Assembly (NCBI GenBank): GCA_000934455.1
Contig: KN882537.1
Location: forward strand, 22,961-49,163
Length of the DNA stretch: 26,203 bases
Reading direction: 5' to 3'
Source of the DNA: Apostichopus parvimensis
Lineage: Eukaryota > Echinodermata > Holothuroidea > Aspidochirotida > Stichopodidae
Both the position numbers and the translations under genes were made by a program. Below the pieces are notes generated by a model. It made no database searches, had not been told where the DNA came from, and saw only the letters and a list, made by a program, of their open reading frames with translations. This document shows, in pieces, positions 1 to 11,081 of the stretch (positions within the stretch are counted from its first letter, which is position 1; each line of letters starts with the position of its first letter).

Positions 1-68
1 CCCCCCCCAACCCCTTTTACCTACTGACATGTTAGTAAACGGTGGTTAGAGGGCATGTAAGTTAAGCT

Positions 69-91
69 CCGGAAGTAAAGTTTACTTCCGG
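69..91. repeat. 23-bp near-perfect palindrome with ETS-like half sites
   Basis: Two perfect 11-base arms (CCGGAAGTAAA and its reverse complement) are separated by one base. Each arm carries a CCGGAAGT word, the consensus of ETS-family transcription factors. Outside the arms, GTTA at 61-64 and TAAC at 93-96 are also complementary, so the fold can extend with a bulge. The palindrome lies about 140 bases before recognisable LINE coding sequence. It could be part of a mobile element, a promoter element, or chance. The palindrome is seen directly; any function is inference. Confidence 0.6.
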
Positions 92-222
92 GTAACAGCC
101 AAGCCAGCGAGCACGGTATTTAGTTATATTTTTATGGCTGGATACTCATGTGAGGGTGGTATTACCAGGACTAATCTTTAAAAACTGTAGTTCTCCCTAC
201 CGCACCACCGATTTCACCAAAA

Positions 223-675
223 CCTTCGTTATTCATAATCAGGGGACTCGTTCAAGACATCACAAATTCTATGTTATTGATTCTAAGGGTGGTGTTAGCT
301 CTACTTTCTACTAATTCAGGATTGGAATGCTCTTCCAAATCATATTAAATCCATCAAGCCTTCTCGTCTTTTTAAAGCTGAGTTAAGGAAGCATCGCATG
401 TAATTTAGGGTGTAGGGAGAGGGGGAGGCACTTTTCAGATTTATGTGCATTTTTTTAGTCTTATTTATTGGTTTTATTAGAATTTACCATTGAAAGTGCA
501 ATTTTTTTGTCTCAAGGGCCCCATTGGAAATGGGCCGACGTTCTGTCAGCCCAATGGGTTTAGCTCCTGTTACTCTTTTTGTTCTTTTCAATCTGTTCCG
601 TTCTATTATGTCTTCTCTGTTATTTTTTGTATTTTGAACAATATGAGTGCGAATAAAACAAACAAACAAACAAAA
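223..675 (+). mobile_element. 3' end of a decayed non-LTR retrotransposon (CR1/L2-like LINE)
   Basis: Translation in the frame of base 234 gives the tail motif HNQGTRS..KFYV typical of LINE reverse transcriptase C-termini, until a stop at 312-314. The reading then continues in another frame from 317 with QDWNALPNHIKSIKPSRLFK and ends at TAA 401-403. At least one frameshift therefore separates the two parts, and the upstream reverse transcriptase domains are absent. A 3' untranslated part follows, with a GGCCC/GGGCC hairpin at 517-536. It ends in an AATAAAAC(AAAC)n tail at about 652-675. This is a dead 5'-truncated copy. The clade is a guess from the WNxLP tail and the simple-repeat 3' end. 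Confidence 0.75.
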
Positions 676-2324
676 GACTAGGCAGCCTTTCCATGAAATC
701 AGCTTATCCCTCCTCTGGCCGGCTGAAAAACCGTATTTTGTTTTTCTTCTTTACGCTTCCAGCATGAACAGTTATTTGCTTGTCTTTCTTTTCTTCTACT
801 CAATCCTCTTTAACATACTAGTATGCATTATTTTTGCTAACCTGCAGGAGCTGCAGATCGACCAGGCTTGAAGATCCCCGCTTTTGAAAACGGCAGGGTG
901 GGTTGGGGGCATGATTATGTTTCTGTTTCCACCTTTTCTCGTAGCGGTGATGCCTCCAACGGCGTACTAGAATAATTCAACTGGATCCTTTGAATAGGGG
1001 AGAAAATAGTGTGAAGTTGAATATTTAGCTTCAAAGAGCTTCTAATTAGTATCTTAGAGAGAACACCAAAATGATTCTACATTAGAAATGTATTATCGTT
1101 ACTTAAAACAATACTAGCTAGAGTGCTCAACTTGCTTTCTTATTCATTAATATTAATACAAGCTGAGAGACAACATGTTCTTTTAAGATTATGCTGTCTC
1201 ACAGACAGTGAAGTCGCGGGCCTCATAACCGTGATTTTCAAGTACTGATCGAGAAGTGTAAAATTTACCCAAAAGAAGTTATAAGTTTAGTAGTAAACCC
1301 AAATGTGTGCAGACGATATTAACTTGCAGCGTGATATAAAAAGTTTTTCACCGAGATTTTCACGATAATACATATTTGTCTAAGTTTAGTCGCATATAAG
1401 AAATTCAGGACTGCATTAGGCATATCTCACTGAATTCAAAGTGACATTTCCAAAGTTTTCACGAAGGATTGTGAATTTATAACAGATTATAAATCTTCAT
1501 GTCCTAAAAGTTATTGGTTAAGTTCAAACATGTGGCAAACATTGTCTTCAAGACAAGGCAAGTTGTAGCTTCTTTTTAGCAAATCCGGACCAATTTAGCT
1601 TGTGTGGTAAAGTATTGAATCTCCAAATAGAGGGCGTTTGTAAGCAAGTCAGCACAGAAATTGCGAACATAAAAAGCTGACAAACGACCACATCATCGCG
1701 ATCTTCTATGAAAATCCCGTCCACATGTTATCCAGTTATTCCCTACTACAAACAGGACTAAGACATATAACATTCGTCTAAATGGGAAGAACACCGCTTC
1801 ATTCACGCCGATATAAAAATCCAGTCAGTCGGACAAACTTTTCTTACGAATCTGCAAGTTGTTGATGATGTTGTAACTTTTCGCGAAACTAGGCCTACTG
1901 TACGTTGCCTTTTAGCGCACGGCTTCGCCTACTTACCTCTCTAGGCTCTACTAGGCCAATACAACTGACGTACAGTACTGAAGCGTGACACGGTGGTTGA
2001 TCACTACTGACTGATTGTTTAACTCACCAAGGCCTAGTTAGTAGATGCAGAAACGGACAAGCCTATGTAGTTTTACTGTTACTTATGAGTGCGTACTAAA
2101 GATTTAAGCCCCAGCTAGGCTAGTGCGACCTTGCAAATGCAATTTTTTACAGTTGTATTATAGCAACAGCAGATCTGTATCATGCAGAAATATGTAAGGT
2201 TACATCAGTCTTTTCCTTAGTTACCTTGGGCCCGCCCTTTGAATTGTCACAGCCATTTTTGTTTTTCTGTCATTATCAGTGCTATTAATCTAACATACAA
2301 AACAGGTAGGCCACACATTCAACT
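676..2324. other. 5' flank of LYSMD3; no coding exon recognised
   Basis: No conserved protein could be read here. TAGGCCTA-related words cluster at 1890-2040 and 2111-2121. A G+C-rich word GGGCCCGCC (Sp1/KLF-like on the minus strand) sits at 2228-2236. A good splice acceptor, a pyrimidine tract ending TTATCAG at 2279, suggests that the 5' UTR of LYSMD3 is spliced and that the true promoter lies further upstream. No TATA box can be assigned with confidence. Confidence 0.4.
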
Positions 2325-3790
2325 ATGAGTAACCCACCAAATTCTGCAGGCACAATACCATTGCTTCCACCACCACCATCGAAAGCAACTGTTACCAGTC
2401 ATGTAAGGCCGGGAACAGTAGAAAGAGATAAGAATGATCATGTCTCTCCATTGGGAGAGGTGCAGAATGCAAAGAATGCTGCAGTTTTTGTTTTTAGTGA
2501 TACCACAATGGTTGCTAAAGAGATCAACAACCAAAACAACTTTGAACTTAGACCACGAGGCAAGGACAGACCAGTTAGAAGAAGTGAACCTCCAGAGGTG
2601 GTACTTTTAGATAGAGAAATTAAAGATGGGGACACATTGGAAAAATTTGCCCTTCTTTATGGGTGTTCTGTGAGTATAATTTGCCTTTTTCATAAATATG
2701 TGAAGTTAATGGTAATGCTCAAGCTTAGGTAACAAACAAAGTTATTGAGGGTATCAAGAGTTAATGTTATCACAATCTGACCCACAAGAGCAACTACAGC
2801 AAGAATAATTCTGTTTTGCAACTAAAGCTCCAGCTGACCTAAGTATACTTCCATTGGTGCTATGAAGAAAGAGGGAACAGGTGGGTTGGGAGAATTGTAA
2901 AGTACTTTAATAACCTTCCTTACTCAACCAGTGTTACTCTAAATAATATTATATTAACACTGAAATTAAGTTATTACTGCAGGAGGAAAGAAATAAAAGA
3001 AAGGAAATTTCTAATATACAAATGGAAATGTTAAAAGTAAGGTTGTGGCTTATCACCTGGCAACCTCAATGGGATATTTCAGACAAAGTTCCCTTTTTAC
3101 TCAACAAAGAACCAAGTTATGCCAGTAGAAATTTCTTCAGAGACTGAAGATATATATATTAAAGATAGACTCTTGTCAATTTGGCTGCAATTATATGTTA
3201 ATTTGATTACATAGCCAAAGGAATGGTAAAGTTGTAACTTTCATGTGCTGTTGTTTCACTAGATTGCTGAGCTGAAACAGGCAAACAAGATCTCCAGCGG
3301 CCAAGATTTTTTTGCTCTGAGAACGATTAAGATTCCGGTGAAGAAATATGGACTCCTGACAGAATCGGATGAAGACAGGAGATTAAACCGCAGGACTCCA
3401 GCGGAGAGCATGGTGACATCACCGACAGAATCATACAAATCCATAAATTACAGCGGTGACTCTGATGACAGTGACGTCTTGTACAGGACGGTCAGTATAG
3501 CAGGTTCCATAGAAGAATCGGAGGAAGGCAAGAAGTTTCTACGTAGCATGGATAAAGATTTAGAAAAGATTATTAGGAAAACCCAAACTCAGAAGGAGAG
3601 CCTAGAGGAAGTGGCATCTTTCTTGAATGGGAAAAGTATACATCCATTAGTCAATCCAAAAGCAGGGCAACAGCTGGATTGTTGGACCTTAGCTTGGTGG
3701 AATGCAAAGCGAACAGTAATGTTCTATGTTATTCTTATAGTAAGTATATTACTTATTATAGGTCTTTATCTTTATAATTCATATAAGTAG
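2325..3790 (+). CDS. LYSMD3: LysM and putative peptidoglycan-binding domain-containing protein 3 (LYSMD3/4 family)
   Basis: Two coding exons, 2325-2669 (residues 1-115) and 3263-3790 (residues 116-290), join in phase 0. The donor is TCT|GTGAGT and the acceptor TTTCACTAG|ATT. An in-frame TAG at 2307-2309 makes ATG 2325 the first available start. The N-terminus is proline-rich and disordered. One LysM domain spans about residues 96-139: IKDGDTLEKFALLYGCS, then IAELKQANKIS, then the family hallmark SGQDFFALRTIKIPVKK. The intron cuts inside LysM. An acidic, serine-rich linker follows, then a tryptophan-containing stretch (CWTLAWWNAKR, about 255-265) and one transmembrane helix (about 266-286). 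Known family members are single-pass endomembrane (Golgi) proteins of about 300 residues. The ligand here is unknown. The protein ends four residues after the helix, whereas vertebrate members carry a longer tail. Invertebrates usually have one LYSMD3/4 gene; I use LYSMD3 because POLR3G is nearby. Confidence 0.93.
2670..3262 (+). other. LYSMD3 intron 1
   Basis: A 593-base GT-AG intron in phase 0 that interrupts the LysM domain. Nothing else is recognised in it. Confidence 0.9.
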
Positions 3791-3810
3791 CCTGACATTA
3801 AGGCCCTCCC

Positions 3811-3811
<1 letters not shown>

Positions 3812-3845
<34 letters not shown>
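3812..3845 (+). repeat. Poly-C run of 34 bases
   Basis: An uninterrupted C homopolymer starting 22 bases after the LYSMD3 stop codon, so it probably falls in the 3' UTR. Its length is likely polymorphic and prone to sequencing error. Confidence 0.95.
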
Positions 3846-6800
3846 ACCACCTCCCAATAAGTTTAATGCGTTCTAGCATTTTGGTGCAGTAACAGTACGC
3901 TTGTGTAGAGTTGAACATCAAAGCCATGTATGGGTAACCAAACTATCAATGGAGCACAAAATTAGGTATATGTCTTGGCAATTCAAGGTAAAAGTAAAAT
4001 ATGCGAAGTCTGTCAAGTTGCAAATATTATGGATAGAAACTTTGTTCTTGATAAAATTTGTTAAAATTATCATAACTGGTTACTTGGTTCGTAAATGGGG
4101 TAACGTTGCTATACAGTATATGTATTTATTTCATGGTTATTACATAGTACTTTGTTTAAAATATTTTCCTATATAAATTACTTGAAATTGGCTTTACTTC
4201 ACACATGGAAGTAAAAACTGTGCAACATTGTACTTCCTGTGGTCAAACAACCCCCCCAACCCTTAAAAAAAAAAGAAGAAGCAGCTTAAAGGAATTACAG
4301 TTGCTTTTTATTTGTTACAGAGTTTGCTGTTTCATTTTCCTCATTATGATCTCCGCCTAGAAATCTTTTGCCCAATTTACCAGCCAGAGAATACTTACAG
4401 TTGTATGTATAATTCTGTGCCACAATTTGTAGAAGATAAGTCATCCCTTGCTAAACGGTGACCTCCTTTCATCACCAGTTTGCTTTTCATCTGATGACAT
4501 TGTTACTTTTATAGTCAGTTGCTTTACCTACTGTACAAGTGGTACTCTTTGTCTATGGAAGTTAAGGAGCTCACATCAAAAAAATGTATTAAAAAAAACA
4601 GCTTTTCGTGTTGATTTTCGATCAGCTCAGATACTAATTCCTCCCTTCAGAGAGAAGTTCAATAATTTGACTTGCTTCATTTTCCAATATTCCTGTACTC
4701 GGAAAAGAAATCCTAGTGCCAAAATCTTAAGAAACCAAGACAATCAGTAATTAATGTAAGTTAGACTTTATAGACTGCAGTCTTGAGTTTGATACAAAAG
4801 CTGACAAGAGTAAGGTCAAAGGTCCTAGCTTTAAGCTAAAATCATGAGGTGTAAATGTCCCAGGGCATGCATTTTACTTGATTATGTATGACAAGTGTTA
4901 TATTGTATAGAATTATTGTAGATTTATTGAAGGATATGTACAGTATGTAAGTATAAAATTGCGATCAAACAGTCTTATGTTCAAAGAAATTTAAATCCAT
5001 CTGGATAGGGATGAGTTGGGACTTAAAAAAAAAATTGTGAATCATTTTTATGGTAATTTTAACTAAACAGTAAATTTATAGACTGGACCTGAAAGTTATC
5101 CACCTCCAGTTGGGCTAAACAGATATCTCTCCATGTGGTAAATACTGTTTCAGAAACATTTTGATCATTACTTGATGCAAACTGTAGATAAAAACAGTTT
5201 TAACATTCAGTGCGTATTACTAGTACAGTGTGGTGGAAATCATGCTTGGAATTTCTTAACTGTGACATTTTAATAGTTTCACAGAGTCGGACAAATATGT
5301 CAAAAATCATTTTAACATCAAAACTATCTTAAGTTATATTCCATTAAGATATATTTAGCAACCAGTAATGATTTGAGTAATGTCAGGTTTGAACAAATGT
5401 GAAAATATTAAATTAATATCAAATTTACTCTCCGTGTCTGCACCTGTGTCATTCATTTAGATATTTCTCATGTGTGACCAAACAGCTGAAAATGGTCAGT
5501 TCTTTGCACTGAGAAAATCTAGAGCCCAACCTGGATCAAGGAATCCACAAATAAAAGAAAATGTATATTAATTAAAGTATGAATATGCATATAGTCTAGA
5601 GCAATGAGCAGTAAACAAAAGTGAACACATTGTGTTGCAGTATACGGTAAAATGCATTAAATCAAAATGTGGTTGGAGTTCAGAGTAAAACAAATTAACA
5701 TTTGGTCCTTCCATTACTCCAATGGAATCAATGTTTGTGTCACTAAAAACATCTTTTGCCAAGGGTGCACACTGGAATGAAGATGTTGACCGGATGCCGG
5801 ATGATAAGGGTTTAGAAATCAGTACAACTGTAGGTGTCTGAAAAGAAGAGTCATTAACCGTAACCATGGTCACAAAAGATAAGCAGTTAGAAAGTTAGTT
5901 TAACCCCAAAAATATTAACAAATATTTGTGGTGCCTGTTTTGGCAGTTACATTTAATATATACAAGAAATTGACATACTTGAATGGTTTATTTACTATTA
6001 ACTCTACATATGAAACTAAGGCTGCAGATTACAGTATCTATGTTGCTGTACATACTGTAACTTCTTTTTGGTGAAAGGTTCTACTCCACCAGGATTGTTT
6101 TTTTTTTGTAGATATCTAAGGGGCCCAATTTTATATATTTATGAAAACATTTGCTCATACATTTTCATTCAAACAGTTTGCCAATAAGGTACAATCTTTG
6201 CATTTTTCAAGCAAAGAGCCTCAATTATGAAGGTATTTTGGGGGTTATGGGTTATTCTGTTCGGGTATGGAATATCATAACTAATGTGCTGATGTTATTA
6301 TCAGCCTAGTTTTAGGAGACCAGGAAAATCTGACCAACATATGGACTTGTCTCATTTTTATTGTGCTTTTGGGATAATGTGGAGCTGTTGAATAATTAAG
6401 TTGTAATACAGCTTAAAACTAAGATAATTTGTTGTTTTCCAACGTATATCTACTGTAACCTCCCAAAGTGATATCTTCATTCTGCTTGTTTGCCAAGCAT
6501 TCATGCTAATTGCTCTGTTGGACCATTTTTATCAATCAAGTCAGGATTTTAATTGTATCAAATAATTCTTTAGCTCATGAATGTAAAATTGAATCGTAGT
6601 AACATTGCATGCAATTATAGGACTTAAATGTTTCCATTTATTTAATTTATTAATGTTTCAGTTAAGTCTGTAGTTAAGTTGTACCTTGATGCAGGACCGA
6701 TAAGGTCATGGTCTCTCTAGGAATCAAATATTAAATTGAGGTATTTATAAGTAAGATTGGTAGTTCAATGCTTGTTGAAATTTAACAGTAAGTGATATTT

Positions 6801-7160
6801 GTTTGATTGATGGCATGTTTTGGAGGTACTAGAGATATCCCTTCATGTACAGCTAAACTTTCATCCAATGACTAAAGTGACGAAAGTGCTTTGGCAATAG
6901 GTACCATTTATCATCGTCTTCAGTCCGTTCGATTTGCAGAAGAAGTTATCGGAGATTGACTACATATGAGCAAAATGTAATGACTATTTCAAAACTTTTG
7001 ATGCCTCTAAGAGTGTAAATGACATTCCAGGTCTAAGAATTTTTTTTGTTTTTTTCTTCACTTTGTTTAATACTTTATCCAAATTTCTATGATTCTAGAA
7101 ACACTATCATTCAGAGTTGTTTCTGGAAATAAAAACCTTGCTACTAGGAAAGCAGCTTGG
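3846..7160. other. Probable LYSMD3 3' UTR and intergenic DNA
   Basis: No confident coding exon. The first AATAAA on the sense strand with a plausible setting is at 5550-5555, which would give a 3' UTR of about 1.8 kb if used. A minus-strand open stretch at 5568-5840, behind a good acceptor, is treated as a low-confidence exon candidate in the findings. The rest is AT-rich with short A, C and T homopolymers, such as C-rich 4250-4262. Confidence 0.5.
5550..5555 (+). promoter_or_regulatory. Candidate polyadenylation signal AATAAA for LYSMD3
   Basis: A canonical hexamer on the LYSMD3 sense strand, about 1.76 kb after the stop. Distance is the main doubt; a variant hexamer further upstream may be the one used. 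Confidence 0.3.
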
Positions 7161-7167
7161 ACTCATA

Positions 7168-7405
7168 GGAGTGTTAGCTCAGTGGTATACGCCGGTGCCT
7201 TTCAATCATAAGGTTCCAAGTTCAAGTCACTCCAAGATTAATGTAATGTCGTCCAGTTACAGAGTTGTTGACAATGGACAATTCATAATCATGGACGTTA
7301 AATATGAATCTAAGAGACTGACTTAGGTCAGCTTGCGGCTTTGATAAGCCAATGATGGCATCTTCGCGAGTTCCTGCTTGAAGGAGGATCTAAATACATA
7401 ATTGT
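7168..7405 (+). mobile_element. tRNA-derived SINE
   Basis: The head resembles a tRNA. The Pol III A box TAGCTCAGTGG at 7175-7185 matches TRGCNNAGYGG exactly. A degenerate B box AGTTCAAGTCA lies at 7219-7229, 34 bases later. GGAGTG at 7168-7173 can pair with CACTCC at 7228-7233, like an acceptor stem. The D and T stems do not close properly, so this is not a working tRNA. About 170 bases of non-tRNA body follow, with GCTTTGATAAGCC, GCGAGTTCCTGCTTG and a tail GGATCTAAATACATA near 7405. That head-body-tail plan is typical of invertebrate SINEs. No clear target-site duplication was seen, so the ends are approximate. Confidence 0.7.
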
Positions 7406-7680
7406 TTTCACCCAGGACTACGATGTTATCTGAAGTCAGTTGACATTTGTTACACTGTGTTCTTTCAAATCATTCAAAGCTATGCATGTGGTTTGTCAAG
7501 CATACGTTACAGGTATACCCTAAAGGTACTGAGTGCTACCCATATTCTTCAATAGGCAGAGAAAGGCAAGCTCCTAGGGGTCCTCAAGGTGAAGGCTTTT
7601 CAATGTCAAGGGTCACAAAAACTTCCAGGCAAAATAACCTAACTTTCTAGTTTTGGGTTGTGCATGCAAAATTAATTAAG

Positions 7681-7706
7681 TGGGAGGGGAGGGGGGGGGA
7701 GGAGGA
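7681..7706 (+). repeat. G-rich purine tract
   Basis: Low-complexity GGGAGGGGAGGGGGGGGG-type run on the plus strand; it could form a G-quadruplex. Confidence 0.85.
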
Positions 7707-8604
7707 TGTTACATAAGGTGCCAAGGGCTCAGGATGGTAATCTGGCACTGCCATTAGGATATAATTTATTTGCATCGTATTCAACATTTTGTGATATTTC
7801 TTGTAGCACATGCTGAGTAGCACTGCAGTGACATCTATATGAGGGTACCATCAATGTTGTTTTATTCTTCTCATCAAATTGATGCTTGTTTCTTGCTCAT
7901 ATTTTGTCTCTTTCTGTTATGGTACAGGATTGTGGATGGCAGTGATTGAGTAGTATTGACTTTGTCTTAGAGTTGTTTGTCATTGAGTTTAGCCTAACAC
8001 TGCCAGGATTAGTAGATAGTTAGTATAAAGTCCATTGATTTAATCTGTTGTAGATTATGAAACATCAGGAGGTTGTCTACCTCAAACTGCATCCTCATCC
8101 TTATGTAGGGCACATACTACTAATCTTGTACATTCTGATCTATGATATATATAAATAGCAATTGTTCACTGGTACCTTCTACAACAAACTTCAATGTTTT
8201 CAGTAGTATTGAGATTTTAAAATATCTCTGGCAGTTGGTCCATATACAGTGTATCGTTACGATACTGTTACATCGCTCTACTGAATTTAAATCTTCGAGC
8301 AACCATGGCCAAAAGGCTAATTGCTAAAACTGCACCAAAGAAGTTTATTAATGGTCTTCCTCCAAGAATCCTGTTAAGACAGATCAAAAAAATGTAATGG
8401 TCACCATAGTAACCTATGCTCAGTTTGATTTCAGTCATTTACAGCAGCAATTCACTGAATATTTCTTCACCAGCAGTAAAATAAAATTAAGGGATTAGGA
8501 CGTCCCAGATAAGTCTACTGGAAACCAAGTTTAGCTTGCTAACATTCTGAGAAAGACGTATGATCTTCATGCAAATGTTTCTTTCTGTTCAGATATTCAG
8601 TGAA

Positions 8605-8630
8605 GGGGGGGGGGGGAAGGGGGGAGGGAG
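8605..8630 (+). repeat. G-rich purine tract
   Basis: Twelve consecutive G, then AA and further G runs; quadruplex-capable low-complexity DNA. Confidence 0.85.
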
Positions 8631-9030
8631 ATGGCAGAGCGGTGCTTGGCCGGATAGGGGGACATGTTGGCCAACTCTTAAAGCCCATCTATGCCTGTGC
8701 AATCTGACAAACTTGAGAGGGAAAGTTTTAGTGGTCCTAATGGGATATTGAAAGGATACCAGTAGTCTAAACTCATGGGCAATGGTTCTGATTTTTTTCA
8801 CAATGTCAAAAAAAATGCACTACAAAGTTTTGATGTCCTTACTGATCTATCCTGACTTTCAATTTTGGTTTACAGGCTTTTGGTTAATTCAAGTTTTAGT
8901 GAGTTTTGGTGACTTAATCAAGTAAGTCATTTATATGCAAGGTCAATGCATGATCTGACATATACATAATACTTGTTATTTGCTCGATTATGCCTTTTAT
9001 TCAACCGTGAGAGACACTTTTCCCTCTTGC

Positions 9031-9176
9031 CCAACAATGGTGAATGTCCTCATATCCGGCAAAGAGGAATGCCCTCATGTCCAACAATTGTGAATGTAAT
9101 CTTGTTCAACAATGGTCAATGTCCTCATGCTTGAAAATGGTGTCCTCATGTCCAATAACGAAGAATGTCCTGCCAG
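9031..9176 (+). repeat. Minisatellite, 25-bp unit, about 6 copies
   Basis: Units begin at 9031, 9056, 9081, 9106, 9131 and 9152. The first four are exactly 25 bases, the fifth is 21 and the sixth is degraded. The core shared by most units is CAACAATGGTGAATGTCCTC, with point changes in each copy. Open frames that cross this array on either strand are by-products of the repeat. Confidence 0.85.
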
Positions 9177-11081
9177 CAAATTTAGAAACTTGCTCTGTGC
9201 TGACAGTGACATTAACCCTACATGCATGTTGTTTGCCTTAAAGTAACATTCCTGATTACTAATATTTCTCTGTTGTACATGTATATATATCTTGGAAACC
9301 AAAGCTGATAAAAACCATAAATTGCCCTCAAAATCTTTCAATTTTGTTAGACAATTTACCCAAAATATTATTTTTACTTATCCATTTAAAGGTCATCACA
9401 TCAATCTTAGTCCCAAATTAAGAAAAAAAAATTAAATAAAAAAAAAAAGAGGTTTTGACCTTCAAAGTTAGTACCAGTACATTGTGTAACATTCAATCAG
9501 ATAGTAAACATGTTTTATTGAGGGTAAGTACATTACGGGTGGTAGGGAAATGCTTGTTGAAGATTATGAGTGCTCCTAAGGTGATATGGTAGCAATTTGA
9601 CGACAATGCTGATGTCCTATTTGATATTAAACAGTTTTTAAGAGTCAAAGTTGTATAGAAACAAGCATGCATGGCAAGGAATCTTTACACTGCTGTCTGC
9701 TTTACCAAAGAGTATATTGTCTTTAAATGGTCTAATATCTTATGCACAAAACCGCCATCTATGTTTATTAAGGTTCGCATCATTGATATTTGTTATCGTT
9801 TTTGTTTTAAATTACGATCTCTTTTATGTAACTTATTCCTGATCTTTGACATCCTAGGAAGATGGATTTGCAGGATGGTGCCAAGTTAAATGTGTAAGAA
9901 AATGTTAACTGGAACACTCAAGGTAAAATATTGGGTTGATTAGAAATCATTAAACTATGCTTTATAGACATGAATAAAATAAAATATATTAAGATAAAAA
10001 TAAATAGAAAAGTCATTGTGTTCTTGTTTTTATTAAGTCCTGTGGTTTTAATGAACATGTCCAATTTCTGGTTTTGAAATGACTGAATTCACCACCGTTA
10101 CAATACATAATTTCATCATTACAATCTGTAAGTTCCTCTCTCCACATTCCTGACTACATCTGTTAATCACCTGAACTTTCAACTCCCTTTAACAATACCA
10201 AGAGTCAAATTATTTTAATCGTGCAAAGAATATTTTGCATATGTTAATCATGACTATGGGAGGCTATGCTGATACCAAGAAAGTAGAAAACCCCTTTTTT
10301 TGGAGCTGATTTTGGTATCCAATTGATAACTTTTGACACACTCTTGAAATGCCTTTACTAAAACCATTTCATAATAGCTTGAATGGTCATTTCAAATCAA
10401 ATGATAAAGGAAAAGCAAACATTTTAGCAATAACTTGTATTTGCATGTGCTTACTAGCAAGACGGACAAGTGTTCGGAAAACAAAACTCAAAAGCAAAAA
10501 CTGTCACGACAGAACAGAGACAAATTTGTTGTTCTCTGTTGCCTCTCAGATCAATGGTCATTGTCACCATGCTCATATAAAGTTCTTTCCCTCTACCTGA
10601 ATGAGAACAGGACACTGTATACACAAGTTCATATAATCCAGAAAGATATATCACAAGCTCTTTTCTCTGCTTACATCCTATTTTTTTTTTCTTGAACATC
10701 AGTTTCATCTCTGAAAACAAGACCTCTTCGTCAGTGATCTTTACAAACCTGTATTTTCCCAATATTTCCTGGTGATAAAATATTTAGTTCAAGTACATTC
10801 AGGCATTCTTCCTTCTTATGTAGAAGTTGCAGCACATCTTCTGATCACCTGCAGTATCTCTCTACCTTGTACTCTGTTGTACTTCTACTTGTACCCAACA
10901 TACTGTTACTTGTACTCTCTTAAAGTATTCCTCTACTTAAATACTGCTCCTCTTCACATCAGCCAAACAGATCCTTAACGTTTGCCGATGATGGTCTTTA
11001 CAGAGCACCATTTTCCAGTGCAGCAGGGCTACAACTTCTCATGACATCTAATATTTCTTCAGCTCACACCTTCTGGCCTCT
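9177..11081. other. Probable POLR3G 3' UTR and intergenic DNA
   Basis: No coding exon recognised. A-rich patches lie at 9421-9450 and 9974-10010. Read on the minus strand, this stretch follows the POLR3G stop at 11082, so an unknown part of it is 3' UTR. TTTATT near 10028-10033 is a possible AATAAA for that gene, but it is about 1 kb away. Confidence 0.4.

Larger units (their letters stand above)
7406..9030. other. Intergenic DNA with G-rich tracts
   Basis: No conserved protein or RNA gene recognised. It contains two purine/G tracts, listed separately. Confidence 0.5.

Noticed and set aside
3901..4176. 91-residue plus-strand open frame after LYSMD3
   Set aside because: AT-rich, low-information composition in probable 3' UTR; no domain or splice signal.
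7168..7240. Functional tRNA gene
   Set aside because: The D and T stems do not pair and the sequence continues into a SINE body and tail.
9075..9341. 88-residue minus-strand open frame
   Set aside because: It runs through the 25-bp minisatellite, and its apparent repeats are those of the array.
10454..10762. 102-residue minus-strand open frame downstream of POLR3G
   Set aside because: No conserved motif, no splice context, and it starts in probable POLR3G 3' UTR.
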